Part shown: positions 42,609 through 51,068 of the stretch, piece by piece
Position numbering within the stretch: the stretch's first letter is position 1
Layout of the letters: each line of letters opens with the position of its first letter
From: Burkholderiales bacterium
GTDB taxonomy: Bacteria; Pseudomonadota; Gammaproteobacteria; Burkholderiales; Burkholderiaceae_E
Direction of reading: 5' to 3'
DNA length: 64,000 bases
Assembly (NCBI GenBank): GCA_017307915.1
Contig: JAFKGG010000366.1
Location: forward strand, 1 to 64,000
Position numbers and translations under genes: made by a program
Notes under the pieces: model-generated
Database searches by the model: none
Seen by the model: the letters and a program-made list of their open reading frames with translations, nothing else
What the model was told of the DNA's origin: nothing

Positions 42609-43346
42609 CTAGGCCTGCAACTGAGCGCCGTAAAGCCGCGAAATGTTGGCCGCGGCCTTGACTGCCAGCTTGACGAACTCTTTCTCGTGCGCCTGCACGC
42701 GCACGCTCGGCCCATTGACGGAAATGCAGTAGTGGACCTGTTCGTTGACGTCCTTGATCGGCGCCGATACGGCCGATACGCCGAGCACCCGCTCGCCGTG
42801 CGAGACGGCATAGCCCTGCGCACGCACCTTCGCGAGTTCTTCCACGACGTCCGCCTTGGCGCGCTTCGTCGTGCGCGCGATGTGCGTCAGGATGGGGGCG
42901 AGTTCGTTCTGCGGCATGTATGCCATCAGCACTTTCGCCGCGGAGCCGACCAGCAGCGGGATCTGCTCGCCGGGCTGGGTAACGCTGCGCAGCATCGAAG
43001 CGGCATGCACGACGTCGATGCACACGCGGTTGCGGCCGCTGACGGTATGCAGCGATACCGTTTCCTTCGTGGTGCCCGAAAGCTCCTGCATGATCGGCCG
43101 CGCTATCTCGCGGATGCCGAGCGTGCTCTTCACGAGACCGGCCAGCCGGACGAAGCGGAACGACAGGCAATACTGCTGATTCTCCAGCCGCACCAGATAA
43201 CCGGCCTGCTCCAGGCTCTGCACGATGCGGAAAGTCGTGGACTTCGGCAGCTCGATGCGGTCGGCGATTTCCTGCAGCGACAGGCTGTCCGCCTCAGGCG
43301 TAAAGCACTCGAACACTCCTAGGATTCTCTCCACCGCTCGCATCAT
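42609..43346 (-). CDS. IclR-family transcriptional regulator (3)
   Basis: A 245-residue IclR regulator from ATG 43346; an upstream frame extension is arginine-rich and not homologous. The HTH is LSLQEIADRIELPKSTTFRI followed by VQSLEQAGYLVRLENQQYCL. The effector domain shares MLRSVTQPGEQIPLLVGSAA and YAVSHGERVLGVSAVSAPIK with regulator 2. The two look like a duplicated pair flanking the Ldh2-type gene. It diverges from the LysR gene and may regulate the IclR-type operators in this window together with its paralog. Confidence 0.94.
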   Translation of the reverse strand: MMRAVERILGVFECFTPEADSLSLQEIADRIELPKSTTFRIVQSLEQAGYLVRLENQQYCLSFRFVRLAGLVKSTLGIREIARPIMQELSGTTKETVSLHTVSGRNRVCIDVVHAASMLRSVTQPGEQIPLLVGSAAKVLMAYMPQNELAPILTHIARTTKRAKADVVEELAKVRAQGYAVSHGERVLGVSAVSAPIKDVNEQVHYCISVNGPSVRVQAHEKEFVKLAVKAAANISRLYGAQLQA

Positions 43347-43441
43347 GGCTGCTGTTTCCGTCTCGACAAGGGCGCGGCAATGGTACATCACCGCCTCGCG
43401 CGCTCTTGCCCGACGCTTCACGGTGCGTCAAAACGGGTATC

Positions 43442-43461
43442 GGGCCCGAGAATCGGGGCCC
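43442..43461. other. GC-rich hairpin in the IclR/LysR divergent region
   Basis: GGGCCCGA (43442-43449) pairs with TCGGGGCCC (43453-43461) around a GAA loop, with one bulged G. It lies in the 268-bp gap before LysR. No U-tract follows, so its function is unclear. Otherwise I see no clear promoter in this gap. Confidence 0.4.
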
Positions 43462-43614
43462 CACGGCCGGAAGCTGCTGCGCTGGCGGCGCAGCCACCTT
43501 ACACAGCCGCCTCGGCATCGGTATCCTTGACGCCAACCACTGCAGGGCTGACGACATCGACACCTCGTCCGAACCGGCTCCCGCTGCCCTTCTCACCCCA
43601 CCGCGCTCCGATCA

Positions 43615-44613
43615 ATGACGCTACAACAACTGCGCTACCTCGTCGCCACGGTTGAGAGCGGTTTCAACATCTCGCGCGCCGCCCAGAGCGTGCACACATC
43701 CCAGCCCGGCATCAGCAAGCAGCTGCGGTTGCTCGAACAGCAGCTCGGCACGGTGCTGCTGGCCAGGAACTCCAGCCGTATCGTCGGGCTCACCGACAAT
43801 GGCGAGAAGGTCTACGAGGCTGCGCAACGCATTCTGCGCGAAACGCGCGGGCTGGCGCAGATGGGTGAAGATTTCATGGGCCAGCAGTCAGGCCGCCTGA
43901 CCATCGCCACGCTGCACACCTATGCGCATGCGCTGGTGCCGCCGGCCGCAGCCCGGTTCCGGCAGCAGTATCCGAACGTTGCCATCGAACTGCTGCAGGC
44001 CTCGCCGGGCCAAATCATCGAGCTGGTGCGCGCCGGCGAAGCCGACATCGGCATCTCGATGGAAACACCCGACGAACGCAGCGGCGTCTGTGCGCTGCCC
44101 TTTTTGAAGGCACCGCGCGCCTTGCTGGTACCGAAGGATCACCCGCTGCTGGACTGCGGGAAGCTGACCCTGGAGGAAATGGCCAAGTACCCGTTCGTGG
44201 TGCAGGCCGGCCTCACGACCGGCGGCTGGGCCGTCAGCCAGGTGCTGAAAGCGCGCGGCTTCAACATCGAAGCCGCCGTGACGGCCCCCGACGCCAGCCT
44301 GATGAAGGCCTGTATCGAGCAGGGTCTGGGCATCGCCATCATGTCATCGCTGATGTACCACCCCGATCGCGACCCCGGGCTGCGCGCGCTCGACGTCTCG
44401 CACTTGTTCGACCCCAGCGACGTCACGCTGCTGCTCGATCCGTACCGCTACCTTCGCGGCTACGTTCACCACTTCATCCAGATGATCGCACCCGAGTGGG
44501 AGCGTGCACGCGTCGCCGAGCGCGTGCGCGAATTCGTCATCGCCAACGAACCGACATTCCGGCCGGTCTCGGAGCGACCGAGCCCGGCGCGGAACGCAGG
44601 CAAAAAGGCCTGA
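43615..44613 (+). CDS. LysR-family regulator, CysB/Cbl-like
   Basis: A 332-residue LysR regulator. The N-terminal domain is typical of the CysB/Cbl branch: LQQLRYLVATVESGFNISRA, then VHTSQPGISKQLRLLEQQLG, with the phrase TSQPGISKQ. The effector domain includes LTIATLHTYAHALVPPAAAR, then VVQAGLTTGGWAVSQVLKAR and CIEQGLGIAIMSSLMYHPDR. It lies upstream of the minus-strand bicyclic-aromatic cluster and converges on its last gene. It is the best local candidate to control the divergent promoter region at 50945-51214. Confidence 0.94.
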   Translation: MTLQQLRYLVATVESGFNISRAAQSVHTSQPGISKQLRLLEQQLGTVLLARNSSRIVGLTDNGEKVYEAAQRILRETRGLAQMGEDFMGQQSGRLTIATLHTYAHALVPPAAARFRQQYPNVAIELLQASPGQIIELVRAGEADIGISMETPDERSGVCALPFLKAPRALLVPKDHPLLDCGKLTLEEMAKYPFVVQAGLTTGGWAVSQVLKARGFNIEAAVTAPDASLMKACIEQGLGIAIMSSLMYHPDRDPGLRALDVSHLFDPSDVTLLLDPYRYLRGYVHHFIQMIAPEWERARVAERVREFVIANEPTFRPVSERPSPARNAGKKA

Positions 44614-44651
44614 TCGTATCGAAGCGCCCCGCGCTGCTGCGCGCCGCCTTC

Positions 44652-44684
44652 GAGCTCGGCTCGAGCTCAGCTCAAGCTCAGTTC
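44652..44684. repeat. Three tandem 11-bp repeats
   Basis: GAGCTCGGCTC, GAGCTCAGCTC and AAGCTCAGTTC lie head to tail. The array begins in the LysR/Bug intergenic space and covers the Bug stop codon (44678-44680). It may have arisen by slippage. The unit is self-complementary in part (GAGCTC). Confidence 0.7.
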
Positions 44685-45661
44685 GATTCGAGTTTGATCT
44701 TCGCCTTCTGGATCACGCCGGCCCATTTGATGCGATCATCGGCCAGCGATTTCGCGTAGCCGGCCGCCGAGGTCAGCGGGGCAGGCTCCAATCCGGAGCT
44801 GGTCAGCGTCTTGCGCACGTCGGGCTGCTGAAGGATCTTGCCGATCTCGGCATTGAGTTGATCGACCACCGCTTGCGGCGTGCCGGCCGGAGCGAACATG
44901 CCGATCCAGGCATCGGCGCTGTAGCCGGCCACGCCGAGTTCGGCCACCGTGGCAATGGTGGGTGCGCTCGACGTACGCTGCACGCCGGTCATCGCCAGGA
45001 TGCGCAAACGGCCGGCTGCTGCCATCGGCAGCAGCGTGACCAGATCGGAAACACCCGCCGTCACTTCGCCGCTGGCCACCGCAGCCACCGCCGGCGACGT
45101 ACCCCGATACGGCACGGCCTGCAGCTTGGCACCGGTCATGCTCTCCAGCAACGCGCCGGCCAGATGCATGTGCGTACCGATGGCCGGCACGCTGTAGAGC
45201 ACGCCTGTCTTGCTCGACTTGGCGGTGCTGATCAGTTCCTGCAGATTCTGGATCGGGCTTTGCGCGTTCACCGCAACGCCGGTGGGTACGATAGCCAGCA
45301 TCGCGATCGGCACCAGATCCTTGGGCGGATCGTAGGGCAGTTGCTGCAGCAGCGGCGAGATCGAGATCGGCCCACTGGGCGTCACCAGCAGCGTGTTGCC
45401 GTCGGGTGCTGAGCGAATCACGTCCTGCAGCCCGATCTGGCCGCCGGCGCCCGACTTGTTGTCGACGATCACGCTCCTGCCGAGTCCTTCGGCGAGCTTG
45501 GTGCCGATTAGCCGCGCCACCATGTCGGCACTGCCGCCGGCCGCGAACGGCACCACGACCCTGACGACGTTGCTCGAAGAACGTTGTGCCGATGCGGTGG
45601 CCGGCAACGCAGCCGCCGCCACCGTGGCCAGCAGCGCACATGCGCGAATGAGCGTATTCAT
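44678..45661 (-). CDS. Bug-family (TctC-like) periplasmic solute receptor (3)
   Basis: A 327-residue receptor starting at ATG 45661 with GGAG upstream. The signal peptide is MNTLIRACALLATVAAAALP, with cleavage after ASA-Q. Family marks are VVRVVVPFAAGGSADMVARL, VIVDNKSGAGGQIGLQDVIR, YSVPAIGTHMHLAGALLESM, and LQAVPYRGTSPAVAAVASGE. It is the last gene of the dioxygenase cluster, 40 bp after the beta subunit, so it probably captures the aromatic acid substrate or a related carboxylate. No TctA or TctB genes are present. Confidence 0.93.
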   Translation of the reverse strand: MNTLIRACALLATVAAAALPATASAQRSSSNVVRVVVPFAAGGSADMVARLIGTKLAEGLGRSVIVDNKSGAGGQIGLQDVIRSAPDGNTLLVTPSGPISISPLLQQLPYDPPKDLVPIAMLAIVPTGVAVNAQSPIQNLQELISTAKSSKTGVLYSVPAIGTHMHLAGALLESMTGAKLQAVPYRGTSPAVAAVASGEVTAGVSDLVTLLPMAAAGRLRILAMTGVQRTSSAPTIATVAELGVAGYSADAWIGMFAPAGTPQAVVDQLNAEIGKILQQPDVRKTLTSSGLEPAPLTSAAGYAKSLADDRIKWAGVIQKAKIKLESN

Positions 45662-45701
45662 GGGTGGACTCCGTATGTCTCGTGATTGTTATGAAAGAGT
45701 T

Positions 45702-46181
45702 CTAGACTGGATAGACCAGGTAGCGCGGCGTGGTAACCGTGTCCAGAACAGCCCGGCGCGAGCGCAGCACCGCTTCACCGCCGTGCAGCGAGACCAGGTC
45801 TTGATAGGTGCCCGTCACCAGGATGTTGGACTTGCCCGTCCCCTCGGTGTAGGCCACCATGAAGTTGCTTTCCATCTCGTACAGCGACGCTTCCTTGCGC
45901 TGATGGCGCAGCCGCTGCACGAAATGCCGCGTGCTGTAGTCCTCGAAGGTGCCGTCCCAGACCTTGGTGACGTAGTTGGCACGGTCCTGGATTCGTGCGC
46001 GGTTGTCATCCATCATCACAGCCAGCGGCAGCTGCCGCTCATCGTTCTCGCGCGCGATGCATACGTAAGACGCATCGGCATCGAAACAGGCGACCCAGGC
46101 ATCCATCTGCCGCATGTCGAGTGCGCGGATATACCTGATTTGCAGGGCGTCGAGACACGACGCAAGTTCTTGATCAGACAC
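45702..46181 (-). CDS. Aromatic-ring-hydroxylating dioxygenase beta subunit
   Basis: A 159-residue beta subunit from GTG 46181, which has a GGGG ribosome site at good spacing inside the alpha gene. TTG 46187 is the other possible start. It shows the NTF2-like fold of the family: LQIRYIRALDMRQMDAWVAC, FDADASYVCIARENDERQLP, RIQDRANYVTKVWDGTFEDY, and the conserved late ESNFMVAYTEGTGKSNILVT. It supports the alpha subunit structurally. The 8-nt overlap with alpha suggests coupled translation and equal stoichiometry. Confidence 0.92.
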   Translation of the reverse strand: MSDQELASCLDALQIRYIRALDMRQMDAWVACFDADASYVCIARENDERQLPLAVMMDDNRARIQDRANYVTKVWDGTFEDYSTRHFVQRLRHQRKEASLYEMESNFMVAYTEGTGKSNILVTGTYQDLVSLHGGEAVLRSRRAVLDTVTTPRYLVYPV

Positions 46182-47352
46182 GTTCAAACCCCATGGCTTG
46201 GCGATAGCGTTCCCAGCGGACCAGGTTGCCGGCTTCGTCGTTCTGTTTCAGGCTGGTGGGCAGGCCCATGTTGTCCTGCACGCCCTTCTGGAATGCCGCG
46301 ATGCCGCCGGTACGCGCACCTACGTGCAGGCGGTTGAAGACCGCGCCGTCTTCAAGCGAAATCAGCCCGCTCGGCCCAAGCAGGTTCGACGCCTGGCGCA
46401 CTCGGTGCTGCAGCAACTCGGGGCTGTCGTCGGCGCGCGCGAAATAGGTGTAGTGCACCTCGGTCTCGTCCTGCGACACCGGCAACGCATACCGCACGGT
46501 GATCACGTCGAGGTGATGCAGGATCAGGCTTACCGGGAACAGCGACACGACGATCGACTGCGGTGCCTTCGACTTGTCGAAGACTTCGATCAGCGAGTGA
46601 TCATGCAGGAAACCCGAATCAGGCGCATGCGACAGCTCGGCAGCGATGACCTTGTGGGCACGTGAGGTCATGAACTGCGAGCCCGCGCCGCCCTGCCATT
46701 TGAGCAGCCGGAAGGCGCGATGCAACAACGGTGCGTGGTAGCCCTCGTTATCGGAGTATTCCTTCCAGTTGGTCGCGAACGACACCTTCTGGTAACCCAG
46801 CAAGCGCAAGTTGCCGTCGCCACCGAACGCCCGCGCAATGTATTCGCGCGTTTCGCCCAGATACTCATCCAGCGGCGCCACGTTCGCGTCGAGCGTGGCG
46901 AACACCATGCCGCAGAATTGCGCGCTGCGCAGTACCCACATGCCGTAGTCTTGCTTGCGAAAGCTGGCCGGAAACTCCTGCACGCCGGGTGCGCCCATCA
47001 GTTCGCCGCGCGTGTTGAACGCCCAGCGATGGTAGGGGCACTCGATCGAGCGGGCATGCCCGCGGCTGGCGGTCTCGAGCTGCGTGCCGCGATGCGGGCA
47101 GGTATTGGCGAATACACGGATCTGGCCGTCGTCACCGTGCATCACGATGACGGGCGTGGCGCCGATCGTCAGCGTCTTGAAGTCGCCGGGCTCGGGCAAC
47201 TCCGACACGTGGGCCAGCGGATGCCATTCGGGGCCGTGGAAGATTCGACGGATCTCTTCGCGATAGATGTCGGCGCGAACGAAGACCTCCTTGGGAATCT
47301 CGTTGATCTTGCGCGGCCAGTCGAATCGAATGGGAGAATCAGAGCATTGCAT
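46174..47352 (-). CDS. Rieske ring-hydroxylating dioxygenase alpha subunit
   Basis: A 392-residue catalytic subunit that adds both atoms of O2 to an aromatic ring. The Rieske cluster ligands are Cys85/His87 (CPHRG) and Cys105/His108 (CPYHRW). The mononuclear iron site is NWKEYSDNEGYHAPLLHR, with His206 and His211, and Asp335 in SLEDGAVFNRLH. Glu203 occupies the bridging position that is Asp in naphthalene dioxygenase. It is shorter than naphthalene dioxygenase alpha (about 449 aa). No ferredoxin or reductase gene is in the window, so electrons must come from elsewhere. It is translated together with beta. Confidence 0.95.
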   Translation of the reverse strand: MQCSDSPIRFDWPRKINEIPKEVFVRADIYREEIRRIFHGPEWHPLAHVSELPEPGDFKTLTIGATPVIVMHGDDGQIRVFANTCPHRGTQLETASRGHARSIECPYHRWAFNTRGELMGAPGVQEFPASFRKQDYGMWVLRSAQFCGMVFATLDANVAPLDEYLGETREYIARAFGGDGNLRLLGYQKVSFATNWKEYSDNEGYHAPLLHRAFRLLKWQGGAGSQFMTSRAHKVIAAELSHAPDSGFLHDHSLIEVFDKSKAPQSIVVSLFPVSLILHHLDVITVRYALPVSQDETEVHYTYFARADDSPELLQHRVRQASNLLGPSGLISLEDGAVFNRLHVGARTGGIAAFQKGVQDNMGLPTSLKQNDEAGNLVRWERYRQAMGFERV

Positions 47353-47372
47353 GGATCAGGTTCCGAACGGTG

Positions 47373-48167
47373 TTACATGCGATCGAAGGTCGGGATGCGA
47401 AAGCCCGCGGTCATGCCGCCGTCGACGACCAGGATCGCCCCGGTGATGTATGAGGCATCGGCCGAGGCCAGGAAAATCGCTGGCCGAGCGATCTCTTCCG
47501 GCTCTGCCGAGCGTTTCATCGGGCACAGCTCGGCCATTTCACTCTTGCCGGTAGGTGAGTTGCGCCAGTAGCCCTCGGTACGCGGCGTGCGCGTCGAGCC
47601 TGGGCACACGGCGTTGACGCGGATGTTGTCGCGCGCAAAATCCATCGCCATGTTGCGCGTGAGCAGCACCACGCCGCCTTTCGATGCGCTGTAAGCGCCG
47701 CAGCGGTTTTCCGCCAGCACGCCGGCGATCGACGCCACGTTGACGATGGCGCCGCCGCCGCGGCGGCGCATCTGCGGAATCGCATGCTTGGCGCTGCGAT
47801 AGATGGAAGTCAGGTTGACGTCGAGCACCGAGGCCCACTCGTCTTCTTCCATCATCTCGACGTTCTTGGGAATGTTGATACCGGCCACGTTGAACAGCAG
47901 ATCCAGGCCGCCGGCCAGCGCCACCGTGGCATCGACGGCATCACGGATGCCCTGAGCGTCTTTCACGTCCAGTTGCAGCGCCTGCGCCCGCCCGCCGGCG
48001 GCGTCGATCTCGTCGGCCACCTGCCGCGCATCCGCCGGGCTACGATCGGTGACCAGCACGGCGGCGCCGCGCCGGGCCAGGTCCAGCGCAATCGAACGGC
48101 CGATGCCGGCGCCAGCAGCGGTCACCAAAGCGCCCTTGCCTTCGAAATCGCGGAGCAACGCGCTCAT
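47373..48167 (-). CDS. SDR dehydrogenase, probable cis-dihydrodiol dehydrogenase
   Basis: A 264-residue classical short-chain dehydrogenase from ATG 48167, overlapping the ring-cleavage gene stop as ATGA. The cofactor motif is GALVTAAGAGIGRSIALDLA. The catalytic Ser lies in VNVASIAGVLAENRCGAYSA, and YSASK carries Tyr and Lys. The C-terminus is YITGAILVVDGGMTAGFRIP. Its place between the dioxygenase alpha subunit and the extradiol dioxygenase suggests re-aromatisation of a cis-dihydrodiol to a catechol-type diol. The substrate is inferred from position only. Confidence 0.9.
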   Translation of the reverse strand: MSALLRDFEGKGALVTAAGAGIGRSIALDLARRGAAVLVTDRSPADARQVADEIDAAGGRAQALQLDVKDAQGIRDAVDATVALAGGLDLLFNVAGINIPKNVEMMEEDEWASVLDVNLTSIYRSAKHAIPQMRRRGGGAIVNVASIAGVLAENRCGAYSASKGGVVLLTRNMAMDFARDNIRVNAVCPGSTRTPRTEGYWRNSPTGKSEMAELCPMKRSAEPEEIARPAIFLASADASYITGAILVVDGGMTAGFRIPTFDRM

Positions 48168-48988
48168 GCCGGAACCTTCAGCGCGGCGAAGCCCAGCCCC
48201 GTGATCCACTCGGGCACCGGCTCGTAGGCGAGAACCTCGGCCTCATAGGTCGGCAGCGCTGCCATGGCCACGACCCAGTTGCGCACTTCCAGCGCGCCGT
48301 TGCCGGCCTGCTCGACGATCTCCTCGTCGGTCAGCGCGGCCAGCCCCTCGACGTCGCGTGCCCGCACCATCCGCAGGATGCGTTGGTCGAAGTCTTCATT
48401 GACCCGGCCCATGTCGGCCATGCCTACCCAGTGGCTGATGCCGCCGGTGCCGAGGATCACCACCCGCTCGTCGCCCGGCCAGGCGGCCACCGCTGCGCCG
48501 ATCATGCGCCCCAGCTGGAGGCAGCGCCGGCCGCGGATCAGCGGCGTAGCGCCACACTGGATATAGATCGGAATGCTGCGTACCGACGCAGGTACGGCCA
48601 GATGGATCGGCACCATCGTTGAGTGATCGAGTGCCAGCGTCTTGGCCACCGCCCAATCGAAACCCCGCTCGAAGCCGAAGTTCATCAGGTGCTCGGCCAG
48701 CGGTGCATGGTTGGGCACCGGACGCCTGCCGATGCCCAGCCACGGTTCGACCGGCCCTTCCAGATCGCCGATGCCGATCAGGATGCTCGGCATGCAGCCG
48801 GTGCCGAACATGGTGACGTGATCGTCGCCGATCACGATCGCCGTGTCGGCATTCAGGGCCTCGATGCCCTGGCGGACCTGTTCGAATGCCGCCATCACGC
48901 GCGTGGCCTTGTCTTTCGGAGCGGCACCGGCAGCGCCGAGTATCAGTGGGTCATGCGGCAGACAGAAGCCGCCGACGAGTCGCGCCAT
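48164..48988 (-). CDS. Class III extradiol dioxygenase catalytic subunit (LigB-like)
   Basis: A 274-residue LigB-superfamily ring-cleavage enzyme. Metal and acid-base residues are visible at family positions: His12 (GFCLPHDP), His57 (VIGDDHVTMF), Glu234 (GALEVRNWVV) as the third iron ligand, and the catalytic His186 (GTGGISHWVGM). His122 (LALDHST) lies in the active-site loop. The adjacent LigA-like subunit at 48995 would complete an alpha-beta dimer as in protocatechuate 4,5-dioxygenase. In this cluster the substrate is likely a dihydroxylated bicyclic compound rather than protocatechuate itself. Confidence 0.92.
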   Translation of the reverse strand: MARLVGGFCLPHDPLILGAAGAAPKDKATRVMAAFEQVRQGIEALNADTAIVIGDDHVTMFGTGCMPSILIGIGDLEGPVEPWLGIGRRPVPNHAPLAEHLMNFGFERGFDWAVAKTLALDHSTMVPIHLAVPASVRSIPIYIQCGATPLIRGRRCLQLGRMIGAAVAAWPGDERVVILGTGGISHWVGMADMGRVNEDFDQRILRMVRARDVEGLAALTDEEIVEQAGNGALEVRNWVVAMAALPTYEAEVLAYEPVPEWITGLGFAALKVPA

Positions 48989-48994
48989 CTTGCG

Positions 48995-49270
48995 TCACTC
49001 CTGTTCGATATCGTCGCGCTGCCGCAGGCGCCGCAGGTATTCGGGCAGGCGTTCACGCCCCTCCACCGCAGTGAAAGCGCGCATCACCAGCATCGGATTG
49101 GCGCTGCGCGCGATCATCTCGTACACGTCCATGCTCAGGATCAGTGTCTTCTCCTGGTCCGACAGCGGGTACGCTGCCAGGAATACCTGCGGATCCTGCT
49201 TGTATTGCGCCGCACGCGCCGGCCCCGATGCAATCTCGAACAGGGCTTGTTCGATCGTGTGGATGCTCAT
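48995..49270 (-). CDS. Extradiol dioxygenase small subunit (LigA-like)
   Basis: A 91-residue helical protein matching the small (alpha) subunit of protocatechuate 4,5-dioxygenase. IEQALFEIASGPARAAQYKQ, DPQVFLAAYPLSDQEKTLIL and the AVEGRERLPEYLRRLR tail are the visible family pieces. LigA forms a lid over the LigB active site. Only 6 bp separate it from the catalytic subunit gene, so the two should form a complex. Confidence 0.9.
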   Translation of the reverse strand: MSIHTIEQALFEIASGPARAAQYKQDPQVFLAAYPLSDQEKTLILSMDVYEMIARSANPMLVMRAFTAVEGRERLPEYLRRLRQRDDIEQE

Positions 49271-49300
49271 CGATCGTTCCCTTCCAGCCCACGCGACCCT

Positions 49301-50320
49301 TCAGGCCGAGGCCGGCGCAGGCCGCGCCGATGCGTACTTGCGCTGCAGTGCCGCCCAGGCTTCACCCGACTTGCGCGCGCCGGCCAGATACTCGTCGGGC
49401 ACCAGGTGGTAAGGCGGCCGACATGGGCCCGCCTTCATCCACCCGGCCGAGTCGATGCGCGCCTTCTCCAACCCGATGTTGTATTTGGCGAATTCGGTGA
49501 CCTCGCCCTTCGGAAACAGCGTCGACAGCGATGCCTTGATCTCGTCTTCGACGGCGCGAGCCTCGCTCCAGTCACCGCTGCGTTTGGCCTGCCTGACGGC
49601 ATCACGCAGGCGAACGGCCGGGGCCGGCCCGCAGGAAGCACCGCTGCTCCAGAACGCCGTGCACTGCTCGGGATCGATGCGCGCCGCGGCGTAGTGATCG
49701 CCGTCGGTGGTCAGAAACCGGATGCGTCCCTTGGTCAGCTTCAGATCCGTATAGAGCTGCGCGATCGTCAGGTATTTGGCCGACACCACCTGCTCGATCT
49801 CGGCCACCTGCGCCCAGAACGGTCGCCCGAATTCGAACTTGAAGGCCTCGACGTTGGCGTAGATGCAGATCGCCATCTCGGGACAGCCCTGCGCGACGTC
49901 GCGATAGAACTGCACGGCGGTAGGCAGATCGGGCTTGCACCACATCGGCAGGCCGAGCATGGTGCCGTCGGCACCCAAGTCGAACGCTTCGCGCGTCTGG
50001 CGAATCGTCTCGCGCGTATTCAAACTGGTCGTGCCGCCGAACAGCGGCACCCGGCCGCGCACCGTTTCCACCAGCGCGCCGAGAAAGGCGCGCTTTTCGT
50101 CGGGATCGAGGCTGGCCCCTTCACCGAAGGTGCCCAGCGTGAGAATGCCGTCGATGCCGCCGGCGATCAGCCCTTCGGCAGCGCGCACCGCTTCATCGAC
50201 GTCGACCGTCTGCGTGGCGCGCCAATCGGAAGCATCGGGCTTGGCCGGCGTCGGCATGATCGCCCATGCCCCTTGGATGTCGGCTGCGGTCAGCCGGTTG
50301 CCTCGTCGCGGTCTCGTCAT
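49301..50320 (-). CDS. PhdJ/NahE-like hydratase-aldolase (DapA superfamily)
   Basis: A 339-residue Schiff-base aldolase resembling trans-2'-carboxybenzalpyruvate and trans-o-hydroxybenzylidenepyruvate hydratase-aldolases, which release pyruvate and an aromatic aldehyde. [20 protein letters not shown] is characteristic of this subgroup. [20 protein letters not shown] follows, then [20 protein letters not shown] with Tyr154, and [20 protein letters not shown] with Lys182 as the Schiff-base residue. AAGGAACC precedes ATG 50320. Next to a NahD-like isomerase it fixes the pathway as bicyclic-aromatic side-ring removal. Confidence 0.92.
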   Translation of the reverse strand: MTRPRRGNRLTAADIQGAWAIMPTPAKPDASDWRATQTVDVDEAVRAAEGLIAGGIDGILTLGTFGEGASLDPDEKRAFLGALVETVRGRVPLFGGTTSLNTRETIRQTREAFDLGADGTMLGLPMWCKPDLPTAVQFYRDVAQGCPEMAICIYANVEAFKFEFGRPFWAQVAEIEQVVSAKYLTIAQLYTDLKLTKGRIRFLTTDGDHYAAARIDPEQCTAFWSSGASCGPAPAVRLRDAVRQAKRSGDWSEARAVEDEIKASLSTLFPKGEVTEFAKYNIGLEKARIDSAGWMKAGPCRPPYHLVPDEYLAGARKSGEAWAALQRKYASARPAPASA

Positions 50321-50344
50321 TGCAGGTTCCTTTGAATCCGGATC

Positions 50345-50944
50345 TCAGGCAGCCATCTGCGATTGCAGGTACTGCTCGAGGAAATGAAGGCGGTCGTTGC
50401 CCCACCACATCTGATCGCCGACGAACATCGTCGGCACACCGAACACGCCGCGCGCCGATGCCTGCTCGGTGGCCGCGCGCAGCCGCGCGTGCGCCGCATC
50501 GGATGAGACGTAGGCCATGAAGTCGTCTGCCGGCCAGCCCATCTCGCCGGCCAGGCCGAGCAGTAGCCCCTCGTCGTCCATCGCGCCGCCCTCGCCCCAT
50601 ACGCGCCGCCAGGCGGCCTCGACGTAGCGCGCCGGCTGCTCGCGATCGAGCGCATACAGCGCGCCGCAATTCAGGCGCAGCGATCCATAGCTGGCGGGCG
50701 GCACCAAAGGCACACCGTAGTGCGCGGCCCAGCGTTGCAGGTCCAGACGCAGATGGCGATGCTTGACCGGCATTTCGCGGTTGGTCGGCCCCGTGTTGCC
50801 GACCGCCTGCTTGGCTTGCGCCAGGTCGATCGGCCGATAGGCCAGCGTCGCGCCGTAGCGGGCCGCCAGCGCCGGTAATTGCGTATGCGCCAGGTAGGCA
50901 TACGGACTCAACAGGTCGAAATGGAACTCGATCGCGACGGCCAT
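50345..50944 (-). CDS. 2-hydroxychromene-2-carboxylate isomerase-like protein (NahD type)
   Basis: A 199-residue DsbA/GST-kappa-fold isomerase that uses glutathione in the naphthalene-type pathway. The family start IEFHFDLLSPYAYLAHTQLP places the catalytic Ser at residue 13. The C-terminal ASARGVFGVPTMFVGDQMWW, then GNDRLHFLEQYLQ, is diagnostic. ATG 50944 fits the family start; the frame continues 12 codons further up. It is the first gene of the minus cluster and diverges from the aldehyde dehydrogenase at 51215. The weak ribosome site is notable. Confidence 0.93.
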   Translation of the reverse strand: MAVAIEFHFDLLSPYAYLAHTQLPALAARYGATLAYRPIDLAQAKQAVGNTGPTNREMPVKHRHLRLDLQRWAAHYGVPLVPPASYGSLRLNCGALYALDREQPARYVEAAWRRVWGEGGAMDDEGLLLGLAGEMGWPADDFMAYVSSDAAHARLRAATEQASARGVFGVPTMFVGDQMWWGNDRLHFLEQYLQSQMAA

Positions 50945-51049
50945 CGTAGAAAAGTCTCGCTCCGCAGTGTCGACTTGCACGGCAGCTGGATGGCAGCACG
51001 CAGCAGCGACAGGCTGCGAATCCTAGGGACTGCGGCCCCGCGATGACAG

Positions 51050-51068
51050 GATCGATTGGTTATCGATC
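51050..51068. promoter_or_regulatory. 7-bp inverted repeat upstream of the NahD-like gene
   Basis: GATCGAT (51050-51056) and ATCGATC (51062-51068) flank TGGTT. It sits at one edge of the larger nested dyad at 51058-51144 and could be part of the same operator array. Confidence 0.5.

Noticed and set aside
48623..50335. 570-codon plus-strand open frame
   Set aside because: Antisense to LigA, LigB and the hydratase-aldolase, all of which have clear catalytic motifs.
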